57,831 nucleotides of DNA from Verrucomicrobiota bacterium (GTDB taxonomy: Bacteria; Verrucomicrobiota; Verrucomicrobiia; Limisphaerales; UBA1096), in the NCBI GenBank assembly GCA_030749225.1, contig JASMKO010000049.1, positions 1 to 57,831 of the forward strand, in the 5' to 3' direction. Both the position numbers and the translations under genes were made by a program. Below, one piece after another: positions 43,582 through 52,348 of this stretch. How positions within the stretch are numbered: position 1 is the first letter of the stretch; the number at the start of each line of letters is the position of its first letter. Under the pieces are notes generated by a model, which was not told the origin of the DNA, did no database searches, and worked only from the letters and a program-made list of their open reading frames with translations.

Positions 43582-46500
43582 ATGAAAATGTTCATGCACT
43601 TCACTCGTTGTATCCGTTCGACCCATCGCTTGACCAAGGCGACAGGTTTGTGTCTTGGCTTGGCCATGGCTGCCAACATCATCGCCGATCCAGCCAAGAT
43701 CACCTCCCAGCCAAGTGATCTCTCGGCAGAGGAGGGAACGGTGGCTAGCCTGTCGGCCGAGGTCTCGGGCAGCCCGAACACCTACCGCTGGCATCGGGCC
43801 AACGGCGGTGGCGGCGCGCTGCATTTCCCGGGTGTCAACCAATACGTTTCGGTGCCGATCGATGTGCCGGAAACTGAGTACACGGTGGAGTTTTGGTTCC
43901 GGACCGACGATCCCAACGCCGGGTTGTTTTGCGTGGTGGATGCTAACCTCGGAGGTGGCGGCCACGACCGGCACGTCCACCTCGCTGGCGGTAATGTCCG
44001 CATTCGCACATGGAGCGGCCCCGGTGTGGAGGTGTCCGCCGGGCTGAATCTGGCCGACGGCAATTGGCATCACCTCGCGCACGTGATCAGCGTGGAACTG
44101 GGGGGGCAGTTTGTCTACGTGGACGGCGAACTGGTGATCGAGGGCGTCAAGGACATGTCCAACTTTGACTGGCAGCAACATGTCAACATCGGCTTCTCCA
44201 ACGACGCCGCCAGTCAGTATTTAAAAGGGCAGATCGATGAGCTTCGCATTTGGGATTTCGCACTTGAGCAGGAGGAAATCCAGGAACGAATGAACAAACC
44301 ACTCAACGGCGACGAGGATTGGTTGCTTGCCTATTACAACTTTGACCACGCCGAGGGCGACACGCTTGCCGACTTAAGTGGCAACGAATATGACGGCGCG
44401 CTGCTCAATTTCAAGGAGAGCGGCTGGGTTGCCTCGGCCGCCCAGCTTGGTGTGGAGTCGGCCGTGAGCGACGGAGGCGGCATTACCGGCGCCGAGTCGA
44501 CCGAGTTAAAGTTTTCCAACTTGGCCAAGAGCGATGAGGACACCTACCACCTTCGCGTGAACAATCCTGCTGGCGACATCAAAAGCAAAAAGGTTAAGCT
44601 GACGGTCACTGCCGAGACTGTTCCGCCTACCCTGTTGTCGCATGGGGCGCTGGTCACGGAGGACGAGTACACGGAGATCGCCGTCCGCTTCGATGAGGCA
44701 TTGAACTTGGACACCGCTGGTGATATTGAGAACTACTCGATCGCTGGGGCCACCGTGGTGGATGTGATCGTGCAGGAGAGCGGCAACGGGGTGTTGCTCG
44801 ATGTTGAGGGACTCGAAACCGGCGACTACCAGTTGAACGTCTCGGGGCTGACTGATCTTGCCGGTAACAAGATGGCCATCTCCAAGACAGGCGGCGGCTT
44901 TCTCTCGCTGCAGCCGTCGAACATTGGCGACATTGATCCTACCGGTGCGGCGCACAACTTCGGTGATGAAATCGAGGTGGTCTCTGGCGGCGCAGACATT
45001 TGGTCGAACGCCGATGATTTCACGTTTTTGTTTGAGGAGAAAACCGGCGACTTCGACATGGCGGTGCAGGTGCGCTCCATCAGCAACCCCAACGGCTGGT
45101 CGCGCAACGGCCTGATGGTGCGCGAGTCACTGGACGACATCAGCAAGATGCTCGGCGCATTCGCCACCCCGCCCCACGGGCAGGGTTACTTCGCCCTCGA
45201 TCGACGTGAGGAGTCGGCGCAATGCTTCTGGTGGAACAACGACGGAATCCCTGGCAGCGCAGTGAAGCAGGGCGGAATCAAATACGGCAACGATAACGTG
45301 CCCGGTTTGCCCGATGTTTGGATTCGGCTGAAGCGTTCCGGAAACCGGTTCACGGCCTTTCGTAGCAGCAACGGTGAGGACTGGATTGAGATGGGCGTGA
45401 ACACACTTGAGTTTTCGGACACCGTTTACTTTGGAATCTGCCAATCTTCACCGGGAACGACTAGGTATGCCAACTACGGGCCGTTCGTTTATACCGGCAC
45501 GGAAATTACCATCACCGAGCCGCCGCAAAGTGCCACCGCGACGCTGGGCTGGGAGCATACATTCAACGTCGAATACAAAGCCACAACATCGGGCAAACCG
45601 CTCGCCGAGGGGGAACTGTCATTTCAATGGCTCAAAAATGGCCAGGCGATTGCCGGTGCCAATGATCCGACCTACACCACACCGGGCGTTTTGACGATGG
45701 ATGATAACGGGAGCCGCTACTCGGTAATCGTCAGTATGGGTGATCTGGCTGTGACCTCCGCCGAAGCGGTGTTATCCGTGACCAAAGACAGCACTCCTCC
45801 CAAGGTGGCCGAGGCCAGCGCATCAAAGCCAAGCGCATCTGGCGGCGGCGGCGGAGCGGCTTTGCATTTCAAGGGCGGCGGCCAATACGTCTCTGTCCCA
45901 ATGGACATTCCCGAGACCGATTACACGGTGGAATTCTGGTTCCGAACCGAGGATCCCGACGCCGGCCTATACTGCGTGGTGGATGCCAATCTTGGTGGTG
46001 GCGGTCATGACCGCCACCTGCACCTAACTGGTGGCAATATCCGCGTTCGGACCTGGAGCGGTCCCGGCGTCGAGGTGTCCTCCGGATTGAACCTGGCGGA
46101 CGGTCAGTGGCACCACCTTGCCCACACGCTTGGCGCCGAGGCCAACGGCCAGCAGATCTTTATCGATGGCAAACTGGTTGTACAAGGTGCAAAAGACATG
46201 TCCAACTTCGACTGGCAAAAGCACCTTAACTTCGGTTTTTCGAACGATGCCGGTTCACAGTTTCTAGTCGGTGAATTGGACGAGTTGCGAGTCTGGGGTG
46301 TTGTGCGGACGGAGGAAGAAATCAACGCCAACATGAACAAGTCGCTTGGTGCCGAGGATGACCTGCTGGCCGCCTACAACTTTGACGAGATCAGCGGCAC
46401 GGCCCTGCCAGATGCTATAGGGGGCAACGACGGCGTGCTGTTGGGCATGGGCGACCGTAATTGGACGATCTCGGAGGCCCCGCTTGGCCAAGCTCCACTC

Positions 46501-47613
46501 GAGGGCTTCGAGTTGCCGACAACCATCAACATCACGTTCAACGATCGGATTCGCAACCCCGACTTGGGCAGCAGCGGCTCGCTCTTGTTCGATGGCAAGA
46601 GCACAAGCGTCGCGCTGCCGGACGATATTCCGCAGATTCTGAGCGATGGATGGGCAATCACAGTAGAGTACTGGTTCAAAGGTGAGTCATTACAGTCGGC
46701 GGTGCGCTGGCAGGACGGCCAGTATTTCGTGGCGGGTTGGAACGGGGTTCACATTATCTCTACCGATGGCGGCACGGGCGCCGGCATTGCGGTTGGCCCG
46801 GCGACGGATGGCGATTGGCATCACGTGGCGATGACTTGGGAACAGGATATGTTTGGTGGATTCAGGAGCTACTTGGACGGGGAACTTGTAGCCGAGCGTG
46901 ATTCTGGTCCGGACCCGCTGCCGATGATCAATGGTCAGGCCTATCTCGGTGCGTATCAGGGTGTGTCCGAATTCACCAATGGACAATTGGACGAAGTGCG
47001 TATCTGGGAGGTGGTTCGCACTCAGGAGGAGTTGCAGGAGTGGATGAAAAAGCCCCTCTCAGGCGAAGAGGAAGGCCTCTTGGCCTATTACCAGTTCGAC
47101 GAGTTGAGCGGTGGCACACTGCCCGACATCTCAGGTAATGAGTTTGACGGCGTGCTGAAGAACATGACCGACGCCAATTGGAGTACTGGAGCCGGGCCTG
47201 CCTTCACCCTCGAGGGGCCAAAGGGGCAGGCGGTTCCGGGCACGTTCGAGATTGAGGGCGCGGAGATTGAATCGCTTAAGTACCTCAGTGACGGTCGCTC
47301 CGTGCAGATCATCGCTTACGGCATTGAGTCAAAGGAAGTTAATTTGATCATCAACGGTGTCCGCGACGCAGGCAATAACGAGATCGCCGCAGACACGAAA
47401 ATCACCGTTGTAGTGGAACAAGAGGGCGGCCCGGTTGAACCGCCGGTCGTCACGCTCAAGGATGGCGATGGGATGCTCAAGATCGACATCACGGGCGGCA
47501 CACTGCAATCCGCGTCAAGCGTGAACGGCCCGTGGGAAGACATCACTGCGCCGCTGCAGTTGAATCTCAACCAACTCGACGCAGCTGGCTTCTTCCGCGC
47601 TGTGGTGGAATAA
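43582..47613 (+). CDS. Large secreted LamG-repeat protein
   Basis: About 1343 residues, signal peptide first. Three laminin-G/ConA-like domains: one at roughly residues 85-260, a second at about 750-920 that is clearly duplicated from it (both with VPIDVPET/VPMDIPET, GGGGHDRH and SGLNLADG), and a third at about 1025-1190. Between them lie an Ig-like segment, a Big/SbsA-like stretch (ALNLDTAGDIENYSIAG) and a DUF1349-like ConA module (FDMAVQVRSISNPNGWSRNG). The C-terminus ends in a GPW-type Verrucomicrobial repeat. ATG 43582 is chosen; 43531 is also possible, with no clear ribosome binding site at either. Function: probably carbohydrate binding at the surface. Confidence 0.83.
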   Translation: MKMFMHFTRCIRSTHRLTKATGLCLGLAMAANIIADPAKITSQPSDLSAEEGTVASLSAEVSGSPNTYRWHRANGGGGALHFPGVNQYVSVPIDVPETEYTVEFWFRTDDPNAGLFCVVDANLGGGGHDRHVHLAGGNVRIRTWSGPGVEVSAGLNLADGNWHHLAHVISVELGGQFVYVDGELVIEGVKDMSNFDWQQHVNIGFSNDAASQYLKGQIDELRIWDFALEQEEIQERMNKPLNGDEDWLLAYYNFDHAEGDTLADLSGNEYDGALLNFKESGWVASAAQLGVESAVSDGGGITGAESTELKFSNLAKSDEDTYHLRVNNPAGDIKSKKVKLTVTAETVPPTLLSHGALVTEDEYTEIAVRFDEALNLDTAGDIENYSIAGATVVDVIVQESGNGVLLDVEGLETGDYQLNVSGLTDLAGNKMAISKTGGGFLSLQPSNIGDIDPTGAAHNFGDEIEVVSGGADIWSNADDFTFLFEEKTGDFDMAVQVRSISNPNGWSRNGLMVRESLDDISKMLGAFATPPHGQGYFALDRREESAQCFWWNNDGIPGSAVKQGGIKYGNDNVPGLPDVWIRLKRSGNRFTAFRSSNGEDWIEMGVNTLEFSDTVYFGICQSSPGTTRYANYGPFVYTGTEITITEPPQSATATLGWEHTFNVEYKATTSGKPLAEGELSFQWLKNGQAIAGANDPTYTTPGVLTMDDNGSRYSVIVSMGDLAVTSAEAVLSVTKDSTPPKVAEASASKPSASGGGGGAALHFKGGGQYVSVPMDIPETDYTVEFWFRTEDPDAGLYCVVDANLGGGGHDRHLHLTGGNIRVRTWSGPGVEVSSGLNLADGQWHHLAHTLGAEANGQQIFIDGKLVVQGAKDMSNFDWQKHLNFGFSNDAGSQFLVGELDELRVWGVVRTEEEINANMNKSLGAEDDLLAAYNFDEISGTALPDAIGGNDGVLLGMGDRNWTISEAPLGQAPLEGFELPTTINITFNDRIRNPDLGSSGSLLFDGKSTSVALPDDIPQILSDGWAITVEYWFKGESLQSAVRWQDGQYFVAGWNGVHIISTDGGTGAGIAVGPATDGDWHHVAMTWEQDMFGGFRSYLDGELVAERDSGPDPLPMINGQAYLGAYQGVSEFTNGQLDEVRIWEVVRTQEELQEWMKKPLSGEEEGLLAYYQFDELSGGTLPDISGNEFDGVLKNMTDANWSTGAGPAFTLEGPKGQAVPGTFEIEGAEIESLKYLSDGRSVQIIAYGIESKEVNLIINGVRDAGNNEIAADTKITVVVEQEGGPVEPPVVTLKDGDGMLKIDITGGTLQSASSVNGPWEDITAPLQLNLNQLDAAGFFRAVVE

Positions 47614-47631
47614 AGACGGACGAACAGACAT

Positions 47632-48210
47632 TTAACGCCGCTTGGCCAAGGCGTCCCCGCTTTGCGCTTGGATGACCTTGTGCAGTGACCCGCCGTGCGA
47701 ATCCATCGTGACCACAGCGGGAAAGTCGCGTACCTCGAATTCCCAGATCGCCTCCGGCGAGCCGAACTCCTCGAGCATATGCACGTTGCGCACCTGGGTG
47801 ATGCACTCCGCCAGCACCTGCGCTGCGCCACCGATGGCGTGCAGATACACGGCGCCGTGTTCCTGACAGGCGGCGAGCGTCTTGTCTGCCATGCCGCCCT
47901 TGCCGATCACAACGCGGATACCGAACTGCTTTATTATGTCACCCTGATACGGCTCCTCGCGGATCGAAGTGGTTGGCCCGGCGGCGGTCACTTGCCATTC
48001 TCCGCTGTCATCCTTCAGCACCACCGGCCCACAGTGATACAGGATGCCGCCGTCGAGATTCACCCCGTCCGGCAACGTGCCGCCCTCGTGCAGGTACTTG
48101 TGCACCGCATCGCGTCCAGTGAACACCACGCCGGAGATCAAGACCTGGTCACTCACCTTCAGCTTGCGGACGGCCTCCTCTGAGGTCGGAGTGGAAAGAT
48201 TGTGAGTCAT
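47632..48210 (-). CDS. Class I fumarate hydratase, beta subunit (C-terminal domain)
   Basis: A 192-residue swivel-type domain: KVSDQVLISGVVFTGRDAVH, YHCGPVVLKD, AAGPTTSIREEPYQ and GKGGMADKTLAACQEHGAV. With the alpha subunit it forms the two-subunit [4Fe-4S] fumarase (or tartrate dehydratase, which is hard to tell apart). The alpha gene is 13 bp upstream on the same strand. Ends at A-L-A-K-R-R from a palindrome. Confidence 0.9.
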   Translation of the reverse strand: MTHNLSTPTSEEAVRKLKVSDQVLISGVVFTGRDAVHKYLHEGGTLPDGVNLDGGILYHCGPVVLKDDSGEWQVTAAGPTTSIREEPYQGDIIKQFGIRVVIGKGGMADKTLAACQEHGAVYLHAIGGAAQVLAECITQVRNVHMLEEFGSPEAIWEFEVRDFPAVVTMDSHGGSLHKVIQAQSGDALAKRR

Positions 48211-48223
48211 TATGTGTATTCCT

Positions 48224-49102
48224 TCAATACAGCCAGTCGGTGATTTCGCCGTTGCCGGCTAGCGTTGCGCCGTTGCGGCGAAATGCCCAGCACATGTAGC
48301 TGACGCTTACGAAGTACGATGCCGGCACGCGATTGGCCGCGGCGATTTTCACGCCCAGCAGCGTCGTTTTGCCACCAAATCCCATCGGGCCGATGCCTAG
48401 TTCGTTGGCAGTCTTGAGGATGTCCTGCTCCAGTTCGTCCAGCTTGGGATCGGGATTGAGGTCATCCAGTTTCCGGAGAAATTCGCGCTTGGAGAACTCG
48501 TAGCCGGAGGCGCGGTCGCCGCCAATGCACACCCCAAGAACGCCGGGGCCGCAGCCCTTGCCCTGCGCCTGGTGCACCGTCTCAAGGATCACCTTGCGAC
48601 AGCCGTCGAGGTCGCGGTTGGCCTTGAGTGGGGTGTTCGGCAGGGAGAACTGCGTGCCAACATTCTCGCAGCCGCCGCCCTTGAGCACAAGCCGCACGGC
48701 GATGTCGCCCGAGGCGTGCTGGTGAAAATGCAGGTTCGGTGAGCCGGGGCCAAGGTTGGTGCCGTCGTTCTTGCCGGTGATCGAGTCGACCGAGTTTTGC
48801 CGCAGGTAGCCAAGCCGGGTCGCTTCTTTGACTGCGCCGCGCGCCTCCTGCTCAAACTCAACCTGATTCAGGTCAACCGGGCAGTCGACGTAAAACAGTA
48901 TGCTGCCGGTGTCCTGACAGATCGGCTGTGACTTGCGCTTGGCCAGTTCGATGTTGCGCTCGATGATCTCCAGCGCCGACTTGGCGATGGTGCCCTCCTT
49001 CTCCTGCTCCAGCCCGCGCAGGATCGCCGACTGCACATCGCCGGGAATCTCCGCCGAGGTGCGTCGGATCAGTTCAATCAATGACTCCGTGAGCCTGCTC
49101 AT
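48224..49102 (-). CDS. Class I fumarate hydratase, alpha subunit (N-terminal domain)
   Basis: A 292-residue iron-sulfur subunit. The three cluster cysteines are likely in ICQDTG, GGCENVG and GVCIGGD; the substrate loop is NLHFHQHASGD. Fumarase of the citric acid cycle, two-gene form; tartrate dehydratase is the alternative. No other TCA gene is in the window. Confidence 0.92.
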   Translation of the reverse strand: MSRLTESLIELIRRTSAEIPGDVQSAILRGLEQEKEGTIAKSALEIIERNIELAKRKSQPICQDTGSILFYVDCPVDLNQVEFEQEARGAVKEATRLGYLRQNSVDSITGKNDGTNLGPGSPNLHFHQHASGDIAVRLVLKGGGCENVGTQFSLPNTPLKANRDLDGCRKVILETVHQAQGKGCGPGVLGVCIGGDRASGYEFSKREFLRKLDDLNPDPKLDELEQDILKTANELGIGPMGFGGKTTLLGVKIAAANRVPASYFVSVSYMCWAFRRNGATLAGNGEITDWLY

Positions 49103-49147
49103 GCGTCGGTAAGCGTAGGAGCAGGGGCGTGCAGTGTCAACGCGGCC

Positions 49148-49621
49148 TCAGCCTCCACGCCGGTAGCCCTGGCGCTCGCGCTTGTTGTGCGCGGCCACGT
49201 CCATCTGCATATCACCCACGGTGTCGCCGAGCATCGCCACGAAGTTTTCGCAGCTGCACGCCGAGCCACCGAGGCTGATGACGGTTTCCCGTTCCGCGTA
49301 GTCGTTTGTGACCGCCAGCACCTCACCGTACGGTTTCATCAGGTGCGCCACCCGCTCGATGATCTGGTCGGCCGTCTCGCCTTTCTTGGAGAAAAGCACC
49401 TCGATGCCGCACTTGGCCGTCTCGTTTTTAGGTGTGTCGGGCGGCGCGCCGCCGCCGTCGAAGATCACTGTGACCGGCGTGCCGGACGAGTCCTGATACT
49501 GCGTCAACGCTGCCACCAGCGCGTCCCGCGCGTGGAACGAATGCCGCTCCCGGCCCGGTGCCAGGTCTGGCCAATGGTGTAGCAGGCTGTATCCGTCCAC
49601 CAGGACACGAACGATCCCCAT
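49148..49621 (-). CDS. NYN-domain protein (YacP-like nuclease family)
   Basis: A 157-residue protein starting GIVRVLVDGYSLLHHWPDL with the acidic residue pattern of the YacP NYN domain (VTVIFDGGGAPPD, SKKGETADQIIERVA, VTNDYAERE). Bacillus YacP (Rae1) is a ribosome-associated ribonuclease; whether this one cleaves mRNA is not known. ATG 49621 used; the TTG further upstream sits in a palindrome. Confidence 0.85.
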   Translation of the reverse strand: MGIVRVLVDGYSLLHHWPDLAPGRERHSFHARDALVAALTQYQDSSGTPVTVIFDGGGAPPDTPKNETAKCGIEVLFSKKGETADQIIERVAHLMKPYGEVLAVTNDYAERETVISLGGSACSCENFVAMLGDTVGDMQMDVAAHNKRERQGYRRGG

Positions 49622-49646
49622 GGGCGGAACGCTACGGTCTTGGCCG

Positions 49647-49665
49647 CGCTTGGCCAAGCGCTTGG
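49647..49665. repeat. Compound palindrome before the NYN gene
   Basis: Perfect 14-mer plus a half-unit (CTTGG) in 12-bp phase; another palindrome follows at 49678-49685. Confidence 0.9.
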
Positions 49666-49691
49666 TTTGGTGGTAGCTTGGCCAAGCGGCG

Positions 49692-49946
49692 ATGCCGATT
49701 TACGAATACGAACTGTGCGACGGCAAGGGCGACTGCAAACCGTGCGGCGGCCCCGGCTTCACCCTACGCCGCCCCGTTACGGCGAAGCCGCTCGAGAAAT
49801 GCCCCGCCTGCAGGCGGTCGGTGCGCAAGCTCATCTCCGGCTTCAGTACCCCCACCCACCTCAAGCCGCTCTCGATCACCGACGCCAAGAAAGCCGGCTT
49901 CACCGTTTACAAAAAACTCGGCAAAGGCGAATACGAGCGCCAGTGA
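49692..49946 (+). CDS. FmdB-type zinc-ribbon protein
   Basis: An 84-residue protein beginning MPIYEYELC with C-x-n-C pairs (C-D-G-K-G-D-C, C-G-G, CPAC), as in the FmdB/CxxC_CxxC_SSSS zinc-ribbon family. Such small proteins are often regulatory, but no partner is known. Divergent from the NYN gene, with two palindromes in the 70-bp gap. Confidence 0.8.
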   Translation: MPIYEYELCDGKGDCKPCGGPGFTLRRPVTAKPLEKCPACRRSVRKLISGFSTPTHLKPLSITDAKKAGFTVYKKLGKGEYERQ

Positions 49947-50040
49947 TTCAGGGTCATGAGTGGGGTTAAATGTCGGTTTTGCTTGCGGGGAGGCGACTTG
50001 CGTGCATGACTGCGCTCGGTTTTCACCACGTTTTCAAAGA

Positions 50041-51384
50041 ATGCAAATGGGCGACACACTTTCATACCGCAACAATCGGGAACAGGCAGGGAAAGTCATC
50101 AGTGTCTCGGGCTGCTTGGCCAAGCGCTTGGTTTTGAGCGCGTTGCTTGTTGCCACGACGGCGGTTGCCGCCGGGGATTGGACGGAGTTTCGGGGGCCGC
50201 TTGGCACGGGGCACATTCCGGGTGGCCAAGCGCTTCCAACCGATTGGAGTGAATCGAAAAACATCGACTGGAAGGTGGCGCTGCCGGGGCGGGCCTGGTC
50301 GTCTCCGGTCGTCTCGGGCGATGTCATCTGGCTGACAACCGCCGATGAAAAAGGCCACAAGTTGTCCGCTCTTGCGGTCGATGCCAAAAGCGGCAAGGTC
50401 ATATTTGAAAAGCAGCTTTTCCACATTGAAAAGCCGCAATTCGCGCACAAGTTCAACACCTATGCCTCCCCGACGCCGATCATTGAGGGTGACCGTGTTT
50501 ACCTAACGTGGGGCTCGCCCGGTACAGCCTGCTTAGACACAAAAACCAAAGAGTTATTGTGGAAGCGGGATGACTTTGTTTGCGACCATTTTCGAGGTTC
50601 CGGCTCGTCGCCGATTATTTACGGCGACCTGCTGATCCTCACGTTCGACGGAGCCGATCACCAGTTTGTCGCCGCGCTCAACAAGCGCACTGGCAAAACG
50701 GTTTGGCGCACGGACCGGAGTGTGGATTTTCAAGACCTCGGTTCCGACGGCAAACCGTTTCGAGATGGAGACATGCGCAAAGGTTACTCGACTCCGCTTG
50801 TCATCGAGCACGGAGGTTTCACACAATTGATCAGTATCGGGGCGATGGCCTGCTACTCATACGAGCCGAAAACCGGCAAAGAGATTTGGCGAATCACCGA
50901 GCGGGCGCAACACTCCGCGAGCACGCGGCCGGTGTTCGGGCATGGACTGCTGTTTTATCCGACCGGCTTTGCCAAGGGCCAACTGCTGGCGGTCGATCCT
51001 GGCGCGAAAGGCGAGGCAGCCGACACGCACATTAAGTGGCGCCTCAAGCGCAGTGTCTCCAACAAGCCGTCCGTGCTGCTGATCGGCGGATTACTTTTTA
51101 TGATCGACGACGGCGGCATCGTGTCGAGTGTCGAGGCCAAGTCCGGGGAGGTTGTGTGGAGCGAACGCGTTGGCGGCAACCACTCGGCCTCACCGGTGAC
51201 GGACGGCGAACGGATTTTCTTCTTCAGCGAGGAGGGCAAGACCACGGTGATTGCGGCCAAGCCGGAGTACAAGGTGCTGGCGACCAGCCAGCTCGACGGC
51301 GGTTTCATGGCCTCCCCGGCCGTGCACGGCGCCGCGTGGATCCTCCGCACTAAGACCCACCTTTACCGGATTGCGAATCGTTGA
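50041..51384 (+). CDS. PQQ-like propeller protein, secreted
   Basis: About 447 residues. Seven or eight blades with repeats such as DVIWLTTAD, DRVYLTWGSPGTACLD, DLLILTFDGADHQFVA and LLFMIDDGGIVSSVEAKSGEVVW, and the start of the propeller DWTEFRGPLGTGH is typical of PQQ-like PVC proteins. The signal peptide is the stretch L-A-K-R-L-V-L-S-A-L-L-V-A-T-T-A-V-A-A encoded by a palindrome at 50116-50123. ATG 50041 is chosen; TTG 50116 in the palindrome would give a shorter and tidier signal. Confidence 0.82.
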   Translation: MQMGDTLSYRNNREQAGKVISVSGCLAKRLVLSALLVATTAVAAGDWTEFRGPLGTGHIPGGQALPTDWSESKNIDWKVALPGRAWSSPVVSGDVIWLTTADEKGHKLSALAVDAKSGKVIFEKQLFHIEKPQFAHKFNTYASPTPIIEGDRVYLTWGSPGTACLDTKTKELLWKRDDFVCDHFRGSGSSPIIYGDLLILTFDGADHQFVAALNKRTGKTVWRTDRSVDFQDLGSDGKPFRDGDMRKGYSTPLVIEHGGFTQLISIGAMACYSYEPKTGKEIWRITERAQHSASTRPVFGHGLLFYPTGFAKGQLLAVDPGAKGEAADTHIKWRLKRSVSNKPSVLLIGGLLFMIDDGGIVSSVEAKSGEVVWSERVGGNHSASPVTDGERIFFFSEEGKTTVIAAKPEYKVLATSQLDGGFMASPAVHGAAWILRTKTHLYRIANR

Positions 51385-51419
51385 AAGTGGAGCACGCGAC
51401 CGTAGGCGTTCCCCAACGT

Positions 51420-52346
51420 TTACTCCACCGGCTTGGCCACCTTGAGCAGTTGGCAGGTTTTTCCGGCAACGATCTGGCTGGGGGCTTGGCCAAGCGAGTA
51501 CACGGGGCTGGCTTTTTCTCGGTGCAGCGGCTGCCAGTCGCCTTGGTTGGTGGGAAGCCCGAAAATGTAGCCGGTCGACGTTCCGCCGATGAGGTCTGCT
51601 CCGCTCCAATCGAGACAGAGCACTCTCGGCGCTTCGCCAAAGCCGGTGGCGTCCGGTGGCTCCCCGACTCCCTGAAACGTCCGCAGCAGGCGACCTTCGG
51701 TGGAGTGCAACCGCACGCGGCCGTCGCGCGAACCGGAGGCGAGTCGGGCGGAGTCCAGCGTAAAGGCGAGCGACTCGACGCCGGCGGAGTGGTCGGTTAG
51801 CACGACCGGCTTGGCATTGGGCTTGCGCGGCGTCAGCAGCACGAGGCTGTCGAGGCCAGCGGAGGCGAGCCATTGGCCATCCGGCGAAAACGCCACGGCG
51901 CGAACAATCGCCTCATGGCGGTTGGCTTCGATGACGCTGCTTGGCTCGAGGCTGGGAAAATCGAAAGTCAGTACACGGCCATCGGCCATTGCGGCGGCGG
52001 CGGTTTTGCCGTCCGGCGACACGGCGACGGAGTAAACCAAGTCATCGCCGAGGCGCAGTCTGGTGAATGCATTCGTGTCAGGGTTGAACATCGCGACGTC
52101 GCCGCTGACCGCCGGTTGGCCGCCGCCGAGCAGCAGCAGCGGTTCGCCCGCCACCATCGACATCATGCGGAACGGCGGCTTGGCCAAGCGTGCGCCCTCC
52201 CGAAAAATCCCGGCTTGGGAGACAGAGTACACCTGCCCGCCGACCACGGCGACACCGATGACGGGGCCAAGGTGCGCGGGCGTTTCCTCCGCTTGGCCAA
52301 GCGGCGCAAGCAGCAGAGTAAGAGCGACGACACAAAGGGGAGACAT
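51420..52346 (-). CDS. Secreted WD40-repeat protein
   Basis: A 308-residue protein with signal peptide (MSPLCVVALTLLLAPLGQA, cut after L-G-Q-A) and WD40-like units (VYSVAVSPDGKTAAAAM, VRAVAFSPDGQWLAS, VESLAFTLDSARLAS). Last gene of a four-gene minus-strand operon with the DUF1501 protein, starting 2 bp after it. Three palindromes, including a perfect one at 52290-52303 that codes for the signal cleavage region. Confidence 0.83.
   Translation of the reverse strand: MSPLCVVALTLLLAPLGQAEETPAHLGPVIGVAVVGGQVYSVSQAGIFREGARLAKPPFRMMSMVAGEPLLLLGGGQPAVSGDVAMFNPDTNAFTRLRLGDDLVYSVAVSPDGKTAAAAMADGRVLTFDFPSLEPSSVIEANRHEAIVRAVAFSPDGQWLASAGLDSLVLLTPRKPNAKPVVLTDHSAGVESLAFTLDSARLASGSRDGRVRLHSTEGRLLRTFQGVGEPPDATGFGEAPRVLCLDWSGADLIGGTSTGYIFGLPTNQGDWQPLHREKASPVYSLGQAPSQIVAGKTCQLLKVAKPVE
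52290..52303. repeat. Perfect 14-mer palindrome (WD40 protein signal peptide)
   Basis: Encodes P-L-G-Q-A at the signal-peptidase site. Confidence 0.9.
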
Positions 52347-52348
52347 CG

